Source of the DNA: an uncultured Ruminococcus sp.
Lineage (GTDB): Bacteria > Bacillota > Clostridia > Lachnospirales > Lachnospiraceae
Reading direction: 5' to 3'
Assembly (NCBI GenBank): GCA_900553885.1
Contig: USFD01000104.1
Coordinates: 1-10,007, forward strand
Length of the DNA stretch: 10,007 nt
Shown: positions 1-6,537 of the stretch, piece by piece
Numbering within the stretch: position 1 is the first letter of the stretch
Layout: each line of letters opens with the position of its first letter
Made by a program: the position numbers and the translations under genes
Notes under the pieces: generated by a model
Databases searched by the model: none
What the model was told of the DNA's origin: nothing
The model's input: the letters and a program-made list of their open reading frames with translations, nothing else

Positions 1-166
1 TTTCCATTGAAAATCCTGTTTTTAGCCTGTATCCAGGGTTTTTCTGTTTTACTTTATTCTGCGGAACGGAGACCAAAATCCCCTCAGCCGCTCTCCGGAT
101 ACGATTTCTGTTTTCTCTGTATCGAAGTGCTTTCGGACCTTCTTCAGCCCCATGCCGCAGATATAT
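1..166. other. Non-coding region downstream of corA, operon may continue
   Basis: No recognisable gene lies here. An inverted repeat, CGGAGA (67-72) and TCTCCG (92-97), could form a hairpin in the minus-strand transcript. It is not followed by a T-run, so I do not call it a terminator, and no other terminator for corA is visible. A minus-strand ATG at 7-5 has an AGGA 6 bases upstream and could be the start of the next gene of the operon, but only its first codons fall in the window. Confidence 0.4.
49..153 (-). CDS. Candidate 34-aa small ORF after corA
   Basis: A minus-strand ATG at 153-151 opens a 34-codon frame ending in TAA at 49. It starts 13 bases after the corA stop. The predicted peptide begins MGLKKVRKHF, ends WSPFRRIK and is strongly basic. 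No good Shine-Dalgarno sequence precedes the ATG and I recognise no family. The frame also runs in phase upstream into the last corA codons, which is probably chance. It could equally be untranslated operon leader. Low confidence. Confidence 0.15.
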   Translation of the reverse strand: MGLKKVRKHFDTEKTEIVSGERLRGFWSPFRRIK

Positions 167-1078
167 TCAAATAATATGTTTCTTTTTGAAGATGATAAGA
201 CACCCTATAATGACTACAATGCTCAGAGCTACAATCAGGGGATACCCGTTATCCAGCCCCGGCATATCTTTAAAGTTCATTCCGAACCATCCGGTGATCA
301 AGGTCAGCGGGAAGAAAATGGTGGATATTACGGTCAGGAACTGCATATTGCTGTTCTGTCTTGCATCCACCTGAGCCTGATAAGCGTCCTTTACCTGCTG
401 CGCGTACTCCAGCAGATGGCTGGTACGGCTCATAAGCCGGTCTGCCCGGTCCGTCAGAATGCCGAAATATTTCAGATGTTTCTTCAGGAAAAATCCATTT
501 TCGTTTTCTTCCAGGTCTCTGCTCAGGTCCATAATTTCATCATAGTAGCTGCGCAGGTTCAGAAGTTCTCTTCGTATGGGCATCAGCTTTGTCTGGAAAT
601 CAGAAATTTTCTGCTGACTTACATCTTCCTCCATACGGAGAAGCCGTCTTTCGTATGCCACAAGCATTTCCAGATCACGGCTCATAAATTCCGCAATATA
701 ATTATAAAGAAACCGTTCCTTCGTCTCTCCCTGCCGGGTCCGCTTGCGCTGGATCCGATGGATCAGACGGAGAGAAAAATTATCGTCATCCACTATAACC
801 ACATTGCTTCGGTTTACAAAAAAGTACATCCTGTATCTGCTTCCCAGCACATCCAGCAACTTGGGGATACACAATGTTCCCACAATACATTCCTGCTGAT
901 TCTCCAGTTTGCAGAATCCGATCTTTGAAACCTGAATCTCATTTTCATAAATAATACCTGCTTTTTCCAGCACCGTATCCGCGTGTTTTGAATCTGTAAT
1001 AAAAACCGCCGGGACCTGGTCGGCCTCCCACTCTTCCATCTCTACCGGAAGAAGCTGATCACCGAATTTAAAAATCAT
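167..1078 (-). CDS. corA: CorA-family magnesium transporter
   Basis: Predicted 303-aa CorA-type divalent cation channel of the cytoplasmic membrane, which in the family takes up Mg2+ (sometimes Co2+ or Ni2+) as a homopentamer. The N-terminal part (about 1-150) is the cytoplasmic domain. A charged helical region follows (about 150-240), and then two membrane segments near the C-terminus (about 245-265 and 280-297). The signature GMN motif sits at about 266-268 in GWFGMNF, directly after the first segment, and a basic tail (FKKKHII) ends the protein, both as expected. The length is slightly below that of many CorA proteins (about 310-320). The ATG start at 1078 follows AAGGTGA at good spacing. 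This site lies in the 12-base gap after ppk, so corA is almost certainly cotranscribed with ppk. Transport direction and ion choice are family inference. PolyP binds Mg2+ and PPK needs it, which may explain the pairing. Confidence 0.93.
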   Translation of the reverse strand: MIFKFGDQLLPVEMEEWEADQVPAVFITDSKHADTVLEKAGIIYENEIQVSKIGFCKLENQQECIVGTLCIPKLLDVLGSRYRMYFFVNRSNVVIVDDDNFSLRLIHRIQRKRTRQGETKERFLYNYIAEFMSRDLEMLVAYERRLLRMEEDVSQQKISDFQTKLMPIRRELLNLRSYYDEIMDLSRDLEENENGFFLKKHLKYFGILTDRADRLMSRTSHLLEYAQQVKDAYQAQVDARQNSNMQFLTVISTIFFPLTLITGWFGMNFKDMPGLDNGYPLIVALSIVVIIGCLIIFKKKHII

Positions 1079-1090
1079 CCTATCACCTTA

Positions 1091-3178
1091 CTATCTGTTT
1101 TCCAGAGCAGGAGCACTCTCCTTGTTCTCCGCCCTATTTGCCGCTCTGTCATAGGCCTCCTGATACAGAAGTTCCTGTGAGTTAATGGGCTCTCCTTTAC
1201 ATTTTACCATAGAATAGGTTCCTGTGTTATCCTCAATTCTCGCTTTTTTATTATCACTGAGCATCAGATCAAAAATACCTTTCACACGTTTCTTAAGCGA
1301 TTCTGAATAGACAGGAGCTGCCACTTCTACTCTCTTCACCGTATTTCTTGTCATAAAATCAGCAGAACCGATGTAATACCTGGTCCTTTCTCCGCAGCCG
1401 AAAATATAAATTCTGGAATGCTCAAGAAATCTTCCTACGATACTGATTATATGAATATTCTCTGTTTTCCCCGGAACCCCCGGAATCAGACAGCAGATTC
1501 CCCGGACAATCATATCAATATGAACTCCGGCGCAGGATGCCTCTACCAGTTTATCTATGATACGTTTATCTGTAAGCGAGTTAAGCTTCAGACCGATATA
1601 CGCTTCCTCGCCGTTTCTTTTATGTTCGATTTCCTCGTTAATCATATCAAGAACTCTGGACTGCAGGCATTTGGGTGCGACCAGCAGATGTTCCGACTCC
1701 TCCACAACTTCTCCTTTGGTCAGAGCCTGGAAGACACGGGCAGCCTCCATACCGATCTGTTCATTGGCTGTCATCAGTGACAGATCCGTGTAGAGTCTGG
1801 CTGTCTTTTCATTGTAGTTTCCGGTACCGATCTGTGTAATATACTCAATGCCGTCTTCCCCTCTTCGGGTAATCAGACAGAGTTTGGAATGCACTTTATA
1901 TCCTTCCAAGCCATAAATGATCTGGCAGCCCGCTTTCTCCAGCATACGGGACCAGCGGATATTGTTCTCCTCATCAAAACGGGCGCGAAGCTCTACAAGC
2001 ACAACTACTTCTTTTCCGTTTTCCGCCGCCTCGCACAGCGCCTCAATTACTTTACTCTGTCTTGCCAGACGATAAAGTGTCATCCTGATAGAAATAACCC
2101 TGTCATCTTCTGCCGCTTCCGTAAGCATATTCAGGAACGGACGGATTGCCTCATACGGATAGGACAGCATTTTGTCTTCTTTTCTGATCTGGTCAAGGAT
2201 GCTTTCTCCGTCACGGAAATCCGGAGACTTCTGGGGAACCCTTTTCTCGTAGAACAGTTCCGGATTCATACGCAGCAGATCCTGAATGTGAGAAATAAAG
2301 GACACATCCAGGGGCGCTTCACTTTTGAACACCCGCTCCGGAAGCACATCCAGATAACGGCACAGAACCCCGATTACAGCCGGATCCATTTCCCTTGACA
2401 TATCAAGACGTACCGGAGAAAGTTTCTTTCTCTGTTTCATCAGCTCTTCCATAAATTCTCTGTAATCCAGATCTTCATCATACAGCGCGTCTGCATCTAT
2501 ATCCGCATTTCTTATCACACGGATCAGGGATTTCCCTTTTACCTTATATCCTTTAAACGCCTTTCCGATATAGTGAAGAACAACATTTTCGGAAAGCATG
2601 TATCTTCCCTTTCCTCCGGGCAGCTCAATCAGTCTCTGAACCATATTGTTGGTACAGGGAATAATACCGATTCTCTCCTTTTTGCTTCTTGTCTCCAGAA
2701 CGACAACTGCGTAGATTTCCTGATTTCTGAGGAACGGGAAAGGCTGCCGCTTTCCTACAATCGTAGGGGAACTCAACGGCAGGATTTCATTATTAAAATA
2801 TTGCTCCAGATACTTTTTCTCATCGGATTTTGCAGTGGTAAAATCAATCAGCCTGATCCCGTATCCGGCAATCTGCTCCATCAGATCCTCATAAGCCGCA
2901 TCTTTTCTTTTATTCAGCCGTTTTACTTCTTTTAAAATAGCCTTAATCTGCTCTTCTGAAGTCATATTGGTTTTGTTGTCCCGGATCTTTGTGTTAATCA
3001 GCATCTGATCCTGAAGGGATCCCACTCTGACCCGGAAGAACTCGTCCAGGTTGCTCTGATAAATTGATACAAATGTCATTCTCTCACACAGAGGAACCGA
3101 CTTGCTTTCCGCCTCCTCAAGTACACGTTCATTAAACTTCAGCCAGGACAGTTCCCTGTTCATATAAATATTCTCCAT
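1091..3178 (-). CDS. ppk: Polyphosphate kinase (PPK1)
   Basis: A 695-aa polyphosphate kinase that reversibly transfers the gamma phosphate of ATP to growing inorganic polyphosphate. The length is normal for PPK1. The N-terminal domain begins with the typical RELSWLKFNERVLEEA stretch (residues 8-23), followed by the head domain and two C-terminal phospholipase-D-like domains. The autophosphorylated histidine is most likely H430 in YKVHSK, and the second conserved histidine is H587 in FLEHSR. Other hallmarks are LRARFDEENNI (about 397-407), GTGNYNEKTARLYTDL (about 451-466) and SADFMTRN (about 605-612). All catalytic landmarks are present, so the enzyme should be active. The ATG at 3178 has a strong AAGGAGG 6 bases upstream. 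It is the third gene of a phoH-HD-ppk-corA run. No separate promoter is obvious, but a hairpin occupies the preceding 40-base gap. I see no exopolyphosphatase gene beside it. Confidence 0.97.
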   Translation of the reverse strand: MENIYMNRELSWLKFNERVLEEAESKSVPLCERMTFVSIYQSNLDEFFRVRVGSLQDQMLINTKIRDNKTNMTSEEQIKAILKEVKRLNKRKDAAYEDLMEQIAGYGIRLIDFTTAKSDEKKYLEQYFNNEILPLSSPTIVGKRQPFPFLRNQEIYAVVVLETRSKKERIGIIPCTNNMVQRLIELPGGKGRYMLSENVVLHYIGKAFKGYKVKGKSLIRVIRNADIDADALYDEDLDYREFMEELMKQRKKLSPVRLDMSREMDPAVIGVLCRYLDVLPERVFKSEAPLDVSFISHIQDLLRMNPELFYEKRVPQKSPDFRDGESILDQIRKEDKMLSYPYEAIRPFLNMLTEAAEDDRVISIRMTLYRLARQSKVIEALCEAAENGKEVVVLVELRARFDEENNIRWSRMLEKAGCQIIYGLEGYKVHSKLCLITRRGEDGIEYITQIGTGNYNEKTARLYTDLSLMTANEQIGMEAARVFQALTKGEVVEESEHLLVAPKCLQSRVLDMINEEIEHKRNGEEAYIGLKLNSLTDKRIIDKLVEASCAGVHIDMIVRGICCLIPGVPGKTENIHIISIVGRFLEHSRIYIFGCGERTRYYIGSADFMTRNTVKRVEVAAPVYSESLKKRVKGIFDLMLSDNKKARIEDNTGTYSMVKCKGEPINSQELLYQEAYDRAANRAENKESAPALENR

Positions 3179-3201
3179 TTTTCTCCTCCTTCGTATTATG
3201 C

Positions 3202-3225
3202 CTGCTGCCCCCCGGGCTTCAGCAG
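3202..3225 (-). other. Intercistronic hairpin between HD gene and ppk
   Basis: On the minus strand, CTGCTG (3225-3220) and CAGCAG (3207-3202) form a perfect 6-bp stem. It can be extended by CCC pairing with GGG across a G-rich loop, with a small bulge on one side. The stem includes the stop codon of the HD gene (TGA at 3221-3219) and ends about 11 bases before the AAGGAGG of ppk. No T-run follows, so it is not an intrinsic terminator. It could affect mRNA processing, stability or the HD:ppk expression ratio (inference). Confidence 0.45.
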
Positions 3226-3881
3226 AGCTTGCTTCCGTTTGCTACAAGCTTGAATTTACATTTTAACCGTTCCGCGGCTCTTCTGCACATAATCATCCGC
3301 TTCAGGAATATTTCAAAATAGTCCATTACTGTACAAATGCTGTCATCTAATTCCAGCTCCATCTGTATCATACCCTTTTCTTTGTGAATAATCAACTTTG
3401 AAGATAAAGCCGCGTAATTTACCCTGTCATGAATGTCAAAAGACGCTGCGTTTGTATTCTGTACCCGGTTTCTTCTTACATCTGTTTTATCCGCAAGAAT
3501 CAATGCGGCGGATACTTCATCCACCGCGGTTCCCGTCTCTTCATCATGATGTCCGATGGCCGTTGTAACCGCCAGAATATCCCGGTACGGCATATCTGTT
3601 TCCTTCAGGATCTGATAGGCCAGAATGGCGCCGCTGTGAGCGTGGTCGTGACGGTTAATGCTGTTTCCGATATCATGCATATAGCCGGCAATTTTGGCCA
3701 GTTCCACTTTATGCTTTCCATAGCCCAGCTCTTTAAGTATCCTTCCTGCCGTCTCGGCTGTTTTCGCCGCATGCTTCCGGGAATGTTCCGTATATCCCAG
3801 CTCCCGGAGAGTTTCATTTCCTTTTTCGATCAGAGCATTAATTTCCTCATTTTTTCTGATCTGACTGTAATCTGGTTTCAT
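3219..3881 (-). CDS. HD-domain phosphohydrolase, substrate unknown
   Basis: A 220-aa soluble protein of the HD superfamily of metal-dependent phosphohydrolases. The metal-binding pattern H...HD...H...HH...D is complete: H37 (SRKHAAKTA), H69-D70 (YMHDIGN), histidines at 78, 80 and 82 (RHDHAHSG), H111-H112-D113 (GHHDEETG) and D131 (ILADKTD). This resembles the ligand set of HD-GYP and YqeK-type enzymes, but the GYP motif is absent. A second conserved-looking block, DVRRNRV and DIHDRVNY (about 134-156), follows. The C-terminal part (about 160-220) is of no recognised type. Family members cleave phosphate esters of nucleotides or signalling nucleotides, and the substrate here cannot be read from sequence. 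The ATG lies 2 bases after the phoH stop with only a weak ribosome site (AAGAGA), so translation is probably coupled to phoH. Its place between phoH and ppk makes a nucleotide or phosphate-metabolite substrate plausible (inference). Confidence 0.88.
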   Translation of the reverse strand: MKPDYSQIRKNEEINALIEKGNETLRELGYTEHSRKHAAKTAETAGRILKELGYGKHKVELAKIAGYMHDIGNSINRHDHAHSGAILAYQILKETDMPYRDILAVTTAIGHHDEETGTAVDEVSAALILADKTDVRRNRVQNTNAASFDIHDRVNYAALSSKLIIHKEKGMIQMELELDDSICTVMDYFEIFLKRMIMCRRAAERLKCKFKLVANGSKLC

Positions 3882-3883
3882 TT

Positions 3884-5257
3884 CTATAATCTCTTCGCCG
3901 CTTCCATTGCAAGACCCGACCGCTCACACTCTTCCGCGCTCATGGTAATCTGCCAGCAAAGCGGGCTTCCTTTCATATGTTCTGATGCATAACTTAATCC
4001 ATTTGTCCGCTCATCAAGAAACGGGCGGTCGATCTGATTCGGGTCGCCCAGAAGGATAATTTTCGTATCCTTTCCCGCTCTTGTGATAATCCCTTTAATC
4101 TGATCCGGCGTCGTATTCTGTGCCTCGTCTATAATAAGATATGTTTTAACAATAGAGCGGCCCCGGATAAAGTTAAGAGCTTCCGCCTGAACAAGTCCTC
4201 TCGCAAAAATCTCTTCCACCTTTCCCTGCAGTTCCTCTTCATCCGAATACCGGTCTTCCTCGCTGGAATCGATAAGCTGCTCCAGATTATCAATAATCGG
4301 ACGCATAAGAGGAGAAATCTTCTCCTGTTCATCCCCGGGGAGAAAACCAATATCGTCATCAAACTGCGCATTCGGCCGGCAGATCAGAATCCGCCGGTAT
4401 TCCCCTGTGGGATGGTTGAGCAGCTTCTCAAGCCCCACGGCAAGGGAATAGAATGTCTTACTTGTCCCCGCCATTCCTTTTACAATTACAAGAGGAGCCT
4501 TAGACGCCGGCTGCATCAGCGCCTCCTGAAGGAAATACTGCCCGGCATTTCTTGGAGAAATACCATAAGGCTGGCTTTTCCTGTACTCCAGTTTCCGGAT
4601 CACTCCTTTTTCCACACGCCCCAGCTGAGTCTTTTTCACTGACTGGTCCGCTTTTAAGATAACAAACTGATTTTCCGTAAGCTCCGGAGTATATTTCTCC
4701 CCCTGTTCATCCACCGCATACACACAGTCAAGGGGAACCCCTTTTTTCTTAAATTCCTTAAATCTTTCTTCCGGCACATAGACTTCACGTCTCCCGCTGT
4801 ACTGATTCTCGTGTTCCAGCACCTGATCTGTTGTAAAATCTTCCGAGCAGATTCCCAGAATCTGCGCCTTAATCCGAAGCAGAATGTCTTTCGTCACCAG
4901 GATCACCTGTTCCTCGCGTTCCCTGGAAAGTCCTGCACATACTTTCAGGATCCGGTTATCCGCCTTCTCCTGGGAAAGATCTTCCGGCAGCTCCACATCT
5001 ATATAATTCTTTTCTACCCGGAGCCTTCCGCCGTTTTCCATCTGTACACCGGTAAGAAGATCTGCTTTCTGCCGGAGCTGCTCAAGACAGCGGATACTCC
5101 TGCGGGCGTTCATTCCAACTTCTCCTTCCGCCTTCTTGAGATGATCCAGTTCCTCGATCACCGCCATGGGCAGAACAACCTCATTGTCCTCAAAACTTTC
5201 AATGGCATAGGGCGCCTGAATCAGGACATTGGTATCCACCACATAAATTTTAACCAT
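3884..5257 (-). CDS. phoH: PIN-PhoH family ATPase (PhoH2/YlaK type)
   Basis: A 457-aa cytoplasmic protein that fuses an N-terminal PIN nuclease domain (about 1-145) to a C-terminal PhoH P-loop ATPase (about 230-457). PIN landmarks are D8 in VDTNVLI, E35/E36, D100 (KADNRI) and D124 (VTKDIL), so the acidic site looks complete. The ATPase has Walker A GMAGTSKT (261-268), a RPNAQFDDDIGFLPGD segment (294-309), Walker B LIIDEAQN (374-381) and GDPNQID (404-410). The Walker A has serine where glycine usually precedes the lysine. Mycobacterial PIN-PhoH proteins are reported as ATP-dependent RNA-unwinding ribonucleases, so RNA cleavage is the best guess here. I chose the ATG at 5257 because AGAGGG lies 7 bases upstream and the protein then opens with the PIN strand MVKIYVVDTN. 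A longer frame starting at 5314 has no ribosome site and begins inside a hairpin. It is the first gene of the operon with the HD gene, ppk and corA. Confidence 0.95.
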   Translation of the reverse strand: MVKIYVVDTNVLIQAPYAIESFEDNEVVLPMAVIEELDHLKKAEGEVGMNARRSIRCLEQLRQKADLLTGVQMENGGRLRVEKNYIDVELPEDLSQEKADNRILKVCAGLSREREEQVILVTKDILLRIKAQILGICSEDFTTDQVLEHENQYSGRREVYVPEERFKEFKKKGVPLDCVYAVDEQGEKYTPELTENQFVILKADQSVKKTQLGRVEKGVIRKLEYRKSQPYGISPRNAGQYFLQEALMQPASKAPLVIVKGMAGTSKTFYSLAVGLEKLLNHPTGEYRRILICRPNAQFDDDIGFLPGDEQEKISPLMRPIIDNLEQLIDSSEEDRYSDEEELQGKVEEIFARGLVQAEALNFIRGRSIVKTYLIIDEAQNTTPDQIKGIITRAGKDTKIILLGDPNQIDRPFLDERTNGLSYASEHMKGSPLCWQITMSAEECERSGLAMEAAKRL

Positions 5258-5291
5258 ATATAATCCCTCTCTGATTCCCGGTTTTATCAGC

Positions 5292-5318
5292 CGGCACGCT
5301 GTTTTCACCCGCATGCCG
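5292..5318 (-). promoter_or_regulatory. Hairpin in phoH mRNA leader
   Basis: On the minus strand CGGCATGC (5318-5311) pairs with GCGTGCCG (5299-5292). This gives an 8-bp stem with one G-U pair and an 11-base loop. It lies about 35 bases upstream of the chosen phoH start and buries an in-frame ATG at 5314-5312. No T-run follows, so it is not a terminator. It could influence leader stability or access of a regulator (inference). Confidence 0.45.
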
Positions 5319-5343
5319 TACTGCTTTTTCTATTGTATAACAT

Positions 5344-5472
5344 TCAGAAAGCTTTCCACATTAGAGAATTGTTAAATCTACGTAAAGCAAAAAGACCGCG
5401 GCACGGATTTCTCTGTGCCGCGAAAACTCCCGCCGCCACTTCAAAAATAAGCTGAAACGGAAGACTCGTCAT
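5344..5472 (-). CDS. Candidate 42-aa small ORF overlapping a terminator
   Basis: A minus-strand ATG at 5472-5470 is preceded by AGGAAAAGAG at usable spacing and opens a 42-codon frame ending in TGA at 5344. The peptide begins MTSLPFQLIFEVAAG and ends LMWKAF. It is moderately hydrophobic at the N-terminus and basic later, with no family recognised. The strong hairpin at 5397-5422 lies inside the frame, so full-length translation would need read-through of that hairpin. It could be a leader peptide of an attenuator ahead of phoH, or a chance frame. Low confidence. Confidence 0.2.
   Translation of the reverse strand: MTSLPFQLIFEVAAGVFAAQRNPCRGLFALRRFNNSLMWKAF
5383..5422 (-). terminator. Intrinsic terminator after lysR
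   Basis: CGCGGCAC (5397-5404) and GTGCCGCG (5415-5422) form a perfect 8-bp GC-rich stem. Three further inner pairs (one G-U) give an 11-bp stem with a 4-base loop (5408-5411). On the minus strand it is followed by GTCTTTTTGCTTT, the expected U-rich tract, while the plus-strand side has only A residues. It therefore terminates minus-strand transcripts, most simply that of lysR, whose stop lies about 150 bases upstream. It insulates or attenuates phoH. Confidence 0.8.
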
Positions 5473-5519
5473 TACTCTTTTCCTAAATCAAACTCTTTTC
5501 TTTCTGAAAATATGTGCCT

Positions 5520-5549
5520 GTTATAAGCAATAGATACTGTCCGGGGCAA
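5520..5549 (-). promoter_or_regulatory. Possible promoter after lysR, toward phoH
   Basis: On the minus strand TTGCCC (5549-5544) and TATAAC (5525-5520) are separated by 18 bases, with 4/6 and 5/6 matches to the sigma-70/sigma-A consensus. A transcript from about 5513 would contain the 42-aa frame and then meet the terminator at 5422-5383 after about 130 bases. The assignment rests only on the hexamers. Confidence 0.3.
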
Positions 5550-5570
5550 GACTTACAAAAAATTACCAGA

Positions 5571-6437
5571 TCAGCGGTATTTCAGGTATTCCATAAACCG
5601 TCTTACCGCCATTGACGCACTTTGCTTCTCCTTCCAGCCAATGCCGAGATTGCGGTAAACCGGTATCTCCAGCTCCCGGGATACGATTCTCCGGGTTCCC
5701 GGCTTAAGAATCAGTTCCGGAAGGATACTGATTCCAAGACCGCTTTCCACCATAGCCAGAACAGCATAGCCGTCTTCTGATGTAACACGGACCTTCGGGA
5801 CAGCCATACTGCGTCCGAAAATTTCGAGAGCATCCGCATTCTCCCCGTTTTTGAGGAGTAGAAAAGGTTCTTCTGTAATAGCAGAAACAGGTATCTTTTC
5901 CAGTTCCGCAAGGGGATGCCCTTCCGGAAGCACCACCAGAAGCCTGTCCTGCTCAAGAAATATGGTTTCCATCTCCTCCCTTGCCGGAAGACGCAAAAAA
6001 CCGCAGTCAACTTTCCCCTCCCGGATCCACTGTTCAATCTCGTCATAATCTCCCAGAATCACTTCATATTCAATATCCGGGTAATCTTTCTGAAATTCTC
6101 TGACAATATTCGGAAGCCAGCAGGAAGCCGCGCTGGAAAAAGCTCCGATCCGGATCAGACCTGACTTCAGTCCTTTTATTTCATTTACCCGGGTCAGAAG
6201 CTTTTCATACTCCCCGCAGATATTTTTTACAAGAGGGAGAAGTTTTCTCCCGTCACTGGTGAGCCTGACTCCGGACTTTCCCCGTTCCAGAAGTTCAAGT
6301 CCCCATTCTTTTTCCAGGTCGGAAATCATCCGGCTGACTCCGGACTGTGTGTAATTCAGCGTCTGGGCTGCTTTTGTAAAACTCCCCTGTTCCACTGCCG
6401 CCGCAAACGCACGGTATTTCTGCAAATTGGAATCCAT
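5571..6437 (-). CDS. LysR-family transcriptional regulator
   Basis: A 288-aa DNA-binding regulator with the normal length and layout of the LysR family. The N-terminal winged helix-turn-helix (about 1-60) contains the typical AVEQGSFTKAAQTLNYTQSG and SRMISDLEKEWGLELLER stretches. A linker helix (about 60-90) and a periplasmic-binding-like effector domain (about 90-288, opening with GLIRIGAFSS) follow. The effector cannot be deduced. The ATG at 6437 has GAGGAAA about 4-5 bases upstream. The gene is divergent from proB across 100 bases. In this family that layout often means the regulator acts on its own promoter and on the divergent gene, so proB is the first target to consider (inference). 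The terminator at 5383-5422 probably ends its transcript. Confidence 0.93.
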   Translation of the reverse strand: MDSNLQKYRAFAAAVEQGSFTKAAQTLNYTQSGVSRMISDLEKEWGLELLERGKSGVRLTSDGRKLLPLVKNICGEYEKLLTRVNEIKGLKSGLIRIGAFSSAASCWLPNIVREFQKDYPDIEYEVILGDYDEIEQWIREGKVDCGFLRLPAREEMETIFLEQDRLLVVLPEGHPLAELEKIPVSAITEEPFLLLKNGENADALEIFGRSMAVPKVRVTSEDGYAVLAMVESGLGISILPELILKPGTRRIVSRELEIPVYRNLGIGWKEKQSASMAVRRFMEYLKYR

Positions 6438-6457
6438 TACATTTCCTCATACTTTCC

Positions 6458-6463
6458 ATGATA
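6458..6463 (-). promoter_or_regulatory. Possible -10 element of lysR
   Basis: On the minus strand TATCAT matches the -10 consensus at 5/6 and lies about 20 bases before the lysR start. No convincing -35 is seen 16-18 bases upstream, which would fit an activated or weak promoter. The resulting leader would be very short. Confidence 0.25.
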
Positions 6464-6467
6464 AACA

Positions 6468-6496
6468 TTCGCTTTTGTAATCTATGAGCCTATGAT
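6468..6496 (+). promoter_or_regulatory. Probable proB promoter
   Basis: TATGAT (6491-6496) is a 5/6 match to the -10 consensus. Seventeen bases upstream lies only TTCGCT (6468-6473), a poor -35. This pattern would suit a promoter that depends on an activator, and the divergent LysR protein is the obvious candidate. A start near 6503 would give a leader of about 35 bases. Confidence 0.4.
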
Positions 6497-6504
6497 ACGA
6501 TAGG
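6489..6504. promoter_or_regulatory. Palindromic candidate operator between lysR and proB
   Basis: CCTATGATACGATAGG is an inverted repeat with perfect 5-base arms (CCTAT and ATAGG) around 6 bases. It covers the probable proB -10. LysR-family sites are usually AT-rich dyads of about this size around a T-N11-A core; here the T to A spacing is N10, so the fit is approximate. A second weak dyad, ATT-N9-AAT, lies at 6467-6481 and does contain T-N11-A. Confidence 0.4.
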
Positions 6505-6522
6505 GAAGTCGATTATGCAAGT

Positions 6523-6530
6523 AAAAGGAG
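6523..6530 (+). promoter_or_regulatory. Ribosome binding site of proB
   Basis: AAAAGGAG lies 7 bases before the ATG at 6538. It fixes this start, which also gives the usual short ProB N-terminus before the VVKVGTSTLT strand. Confidence 0.85.
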
Positions 6531-6537
6531 TAAAGTA

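Larger units (their letters stand above)
5258..5570. other. lysR-phoH intergenic region, 313 bases
   Basis: This gap holds, in the direction of minus-strand transcription, a possible promoter (5549-5520), a candidate 42-aa ORF (5472-5344), a terminator hairpin (5422-5397) and the phoH leader with its own hairpin (5318-5292). A candidate -10 for phoH is TACAAT (5337-5332, minus strand), overlapping TATACA; no convincing -35 stands 16-18 bases upstream. No plus-strand gene is seen. Confidence 0.5.

Noticed and set aside
67..97. CGGAGA/TCTCCG hairpin as corA terminator
   Set aside because: The 19-base loop is long, the stem is short and no T-run follows on the minus strand.
152..928. 258-codon open frame on the plus strand opposite corA
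   Set aside because: It is antisense to a clear CorA protein, has no ribosome site or recognisable domain, and its composition (many His, Gln, Phe) is that of a shadow frame.
5258..5314. N-terminal extension of PhoH from the ATG at 5314
   Set aside because: No ribosome site precedes it, it lies in a hairpin, and the 19 extra residues come before a normal PIN start that has its own ribosome site.
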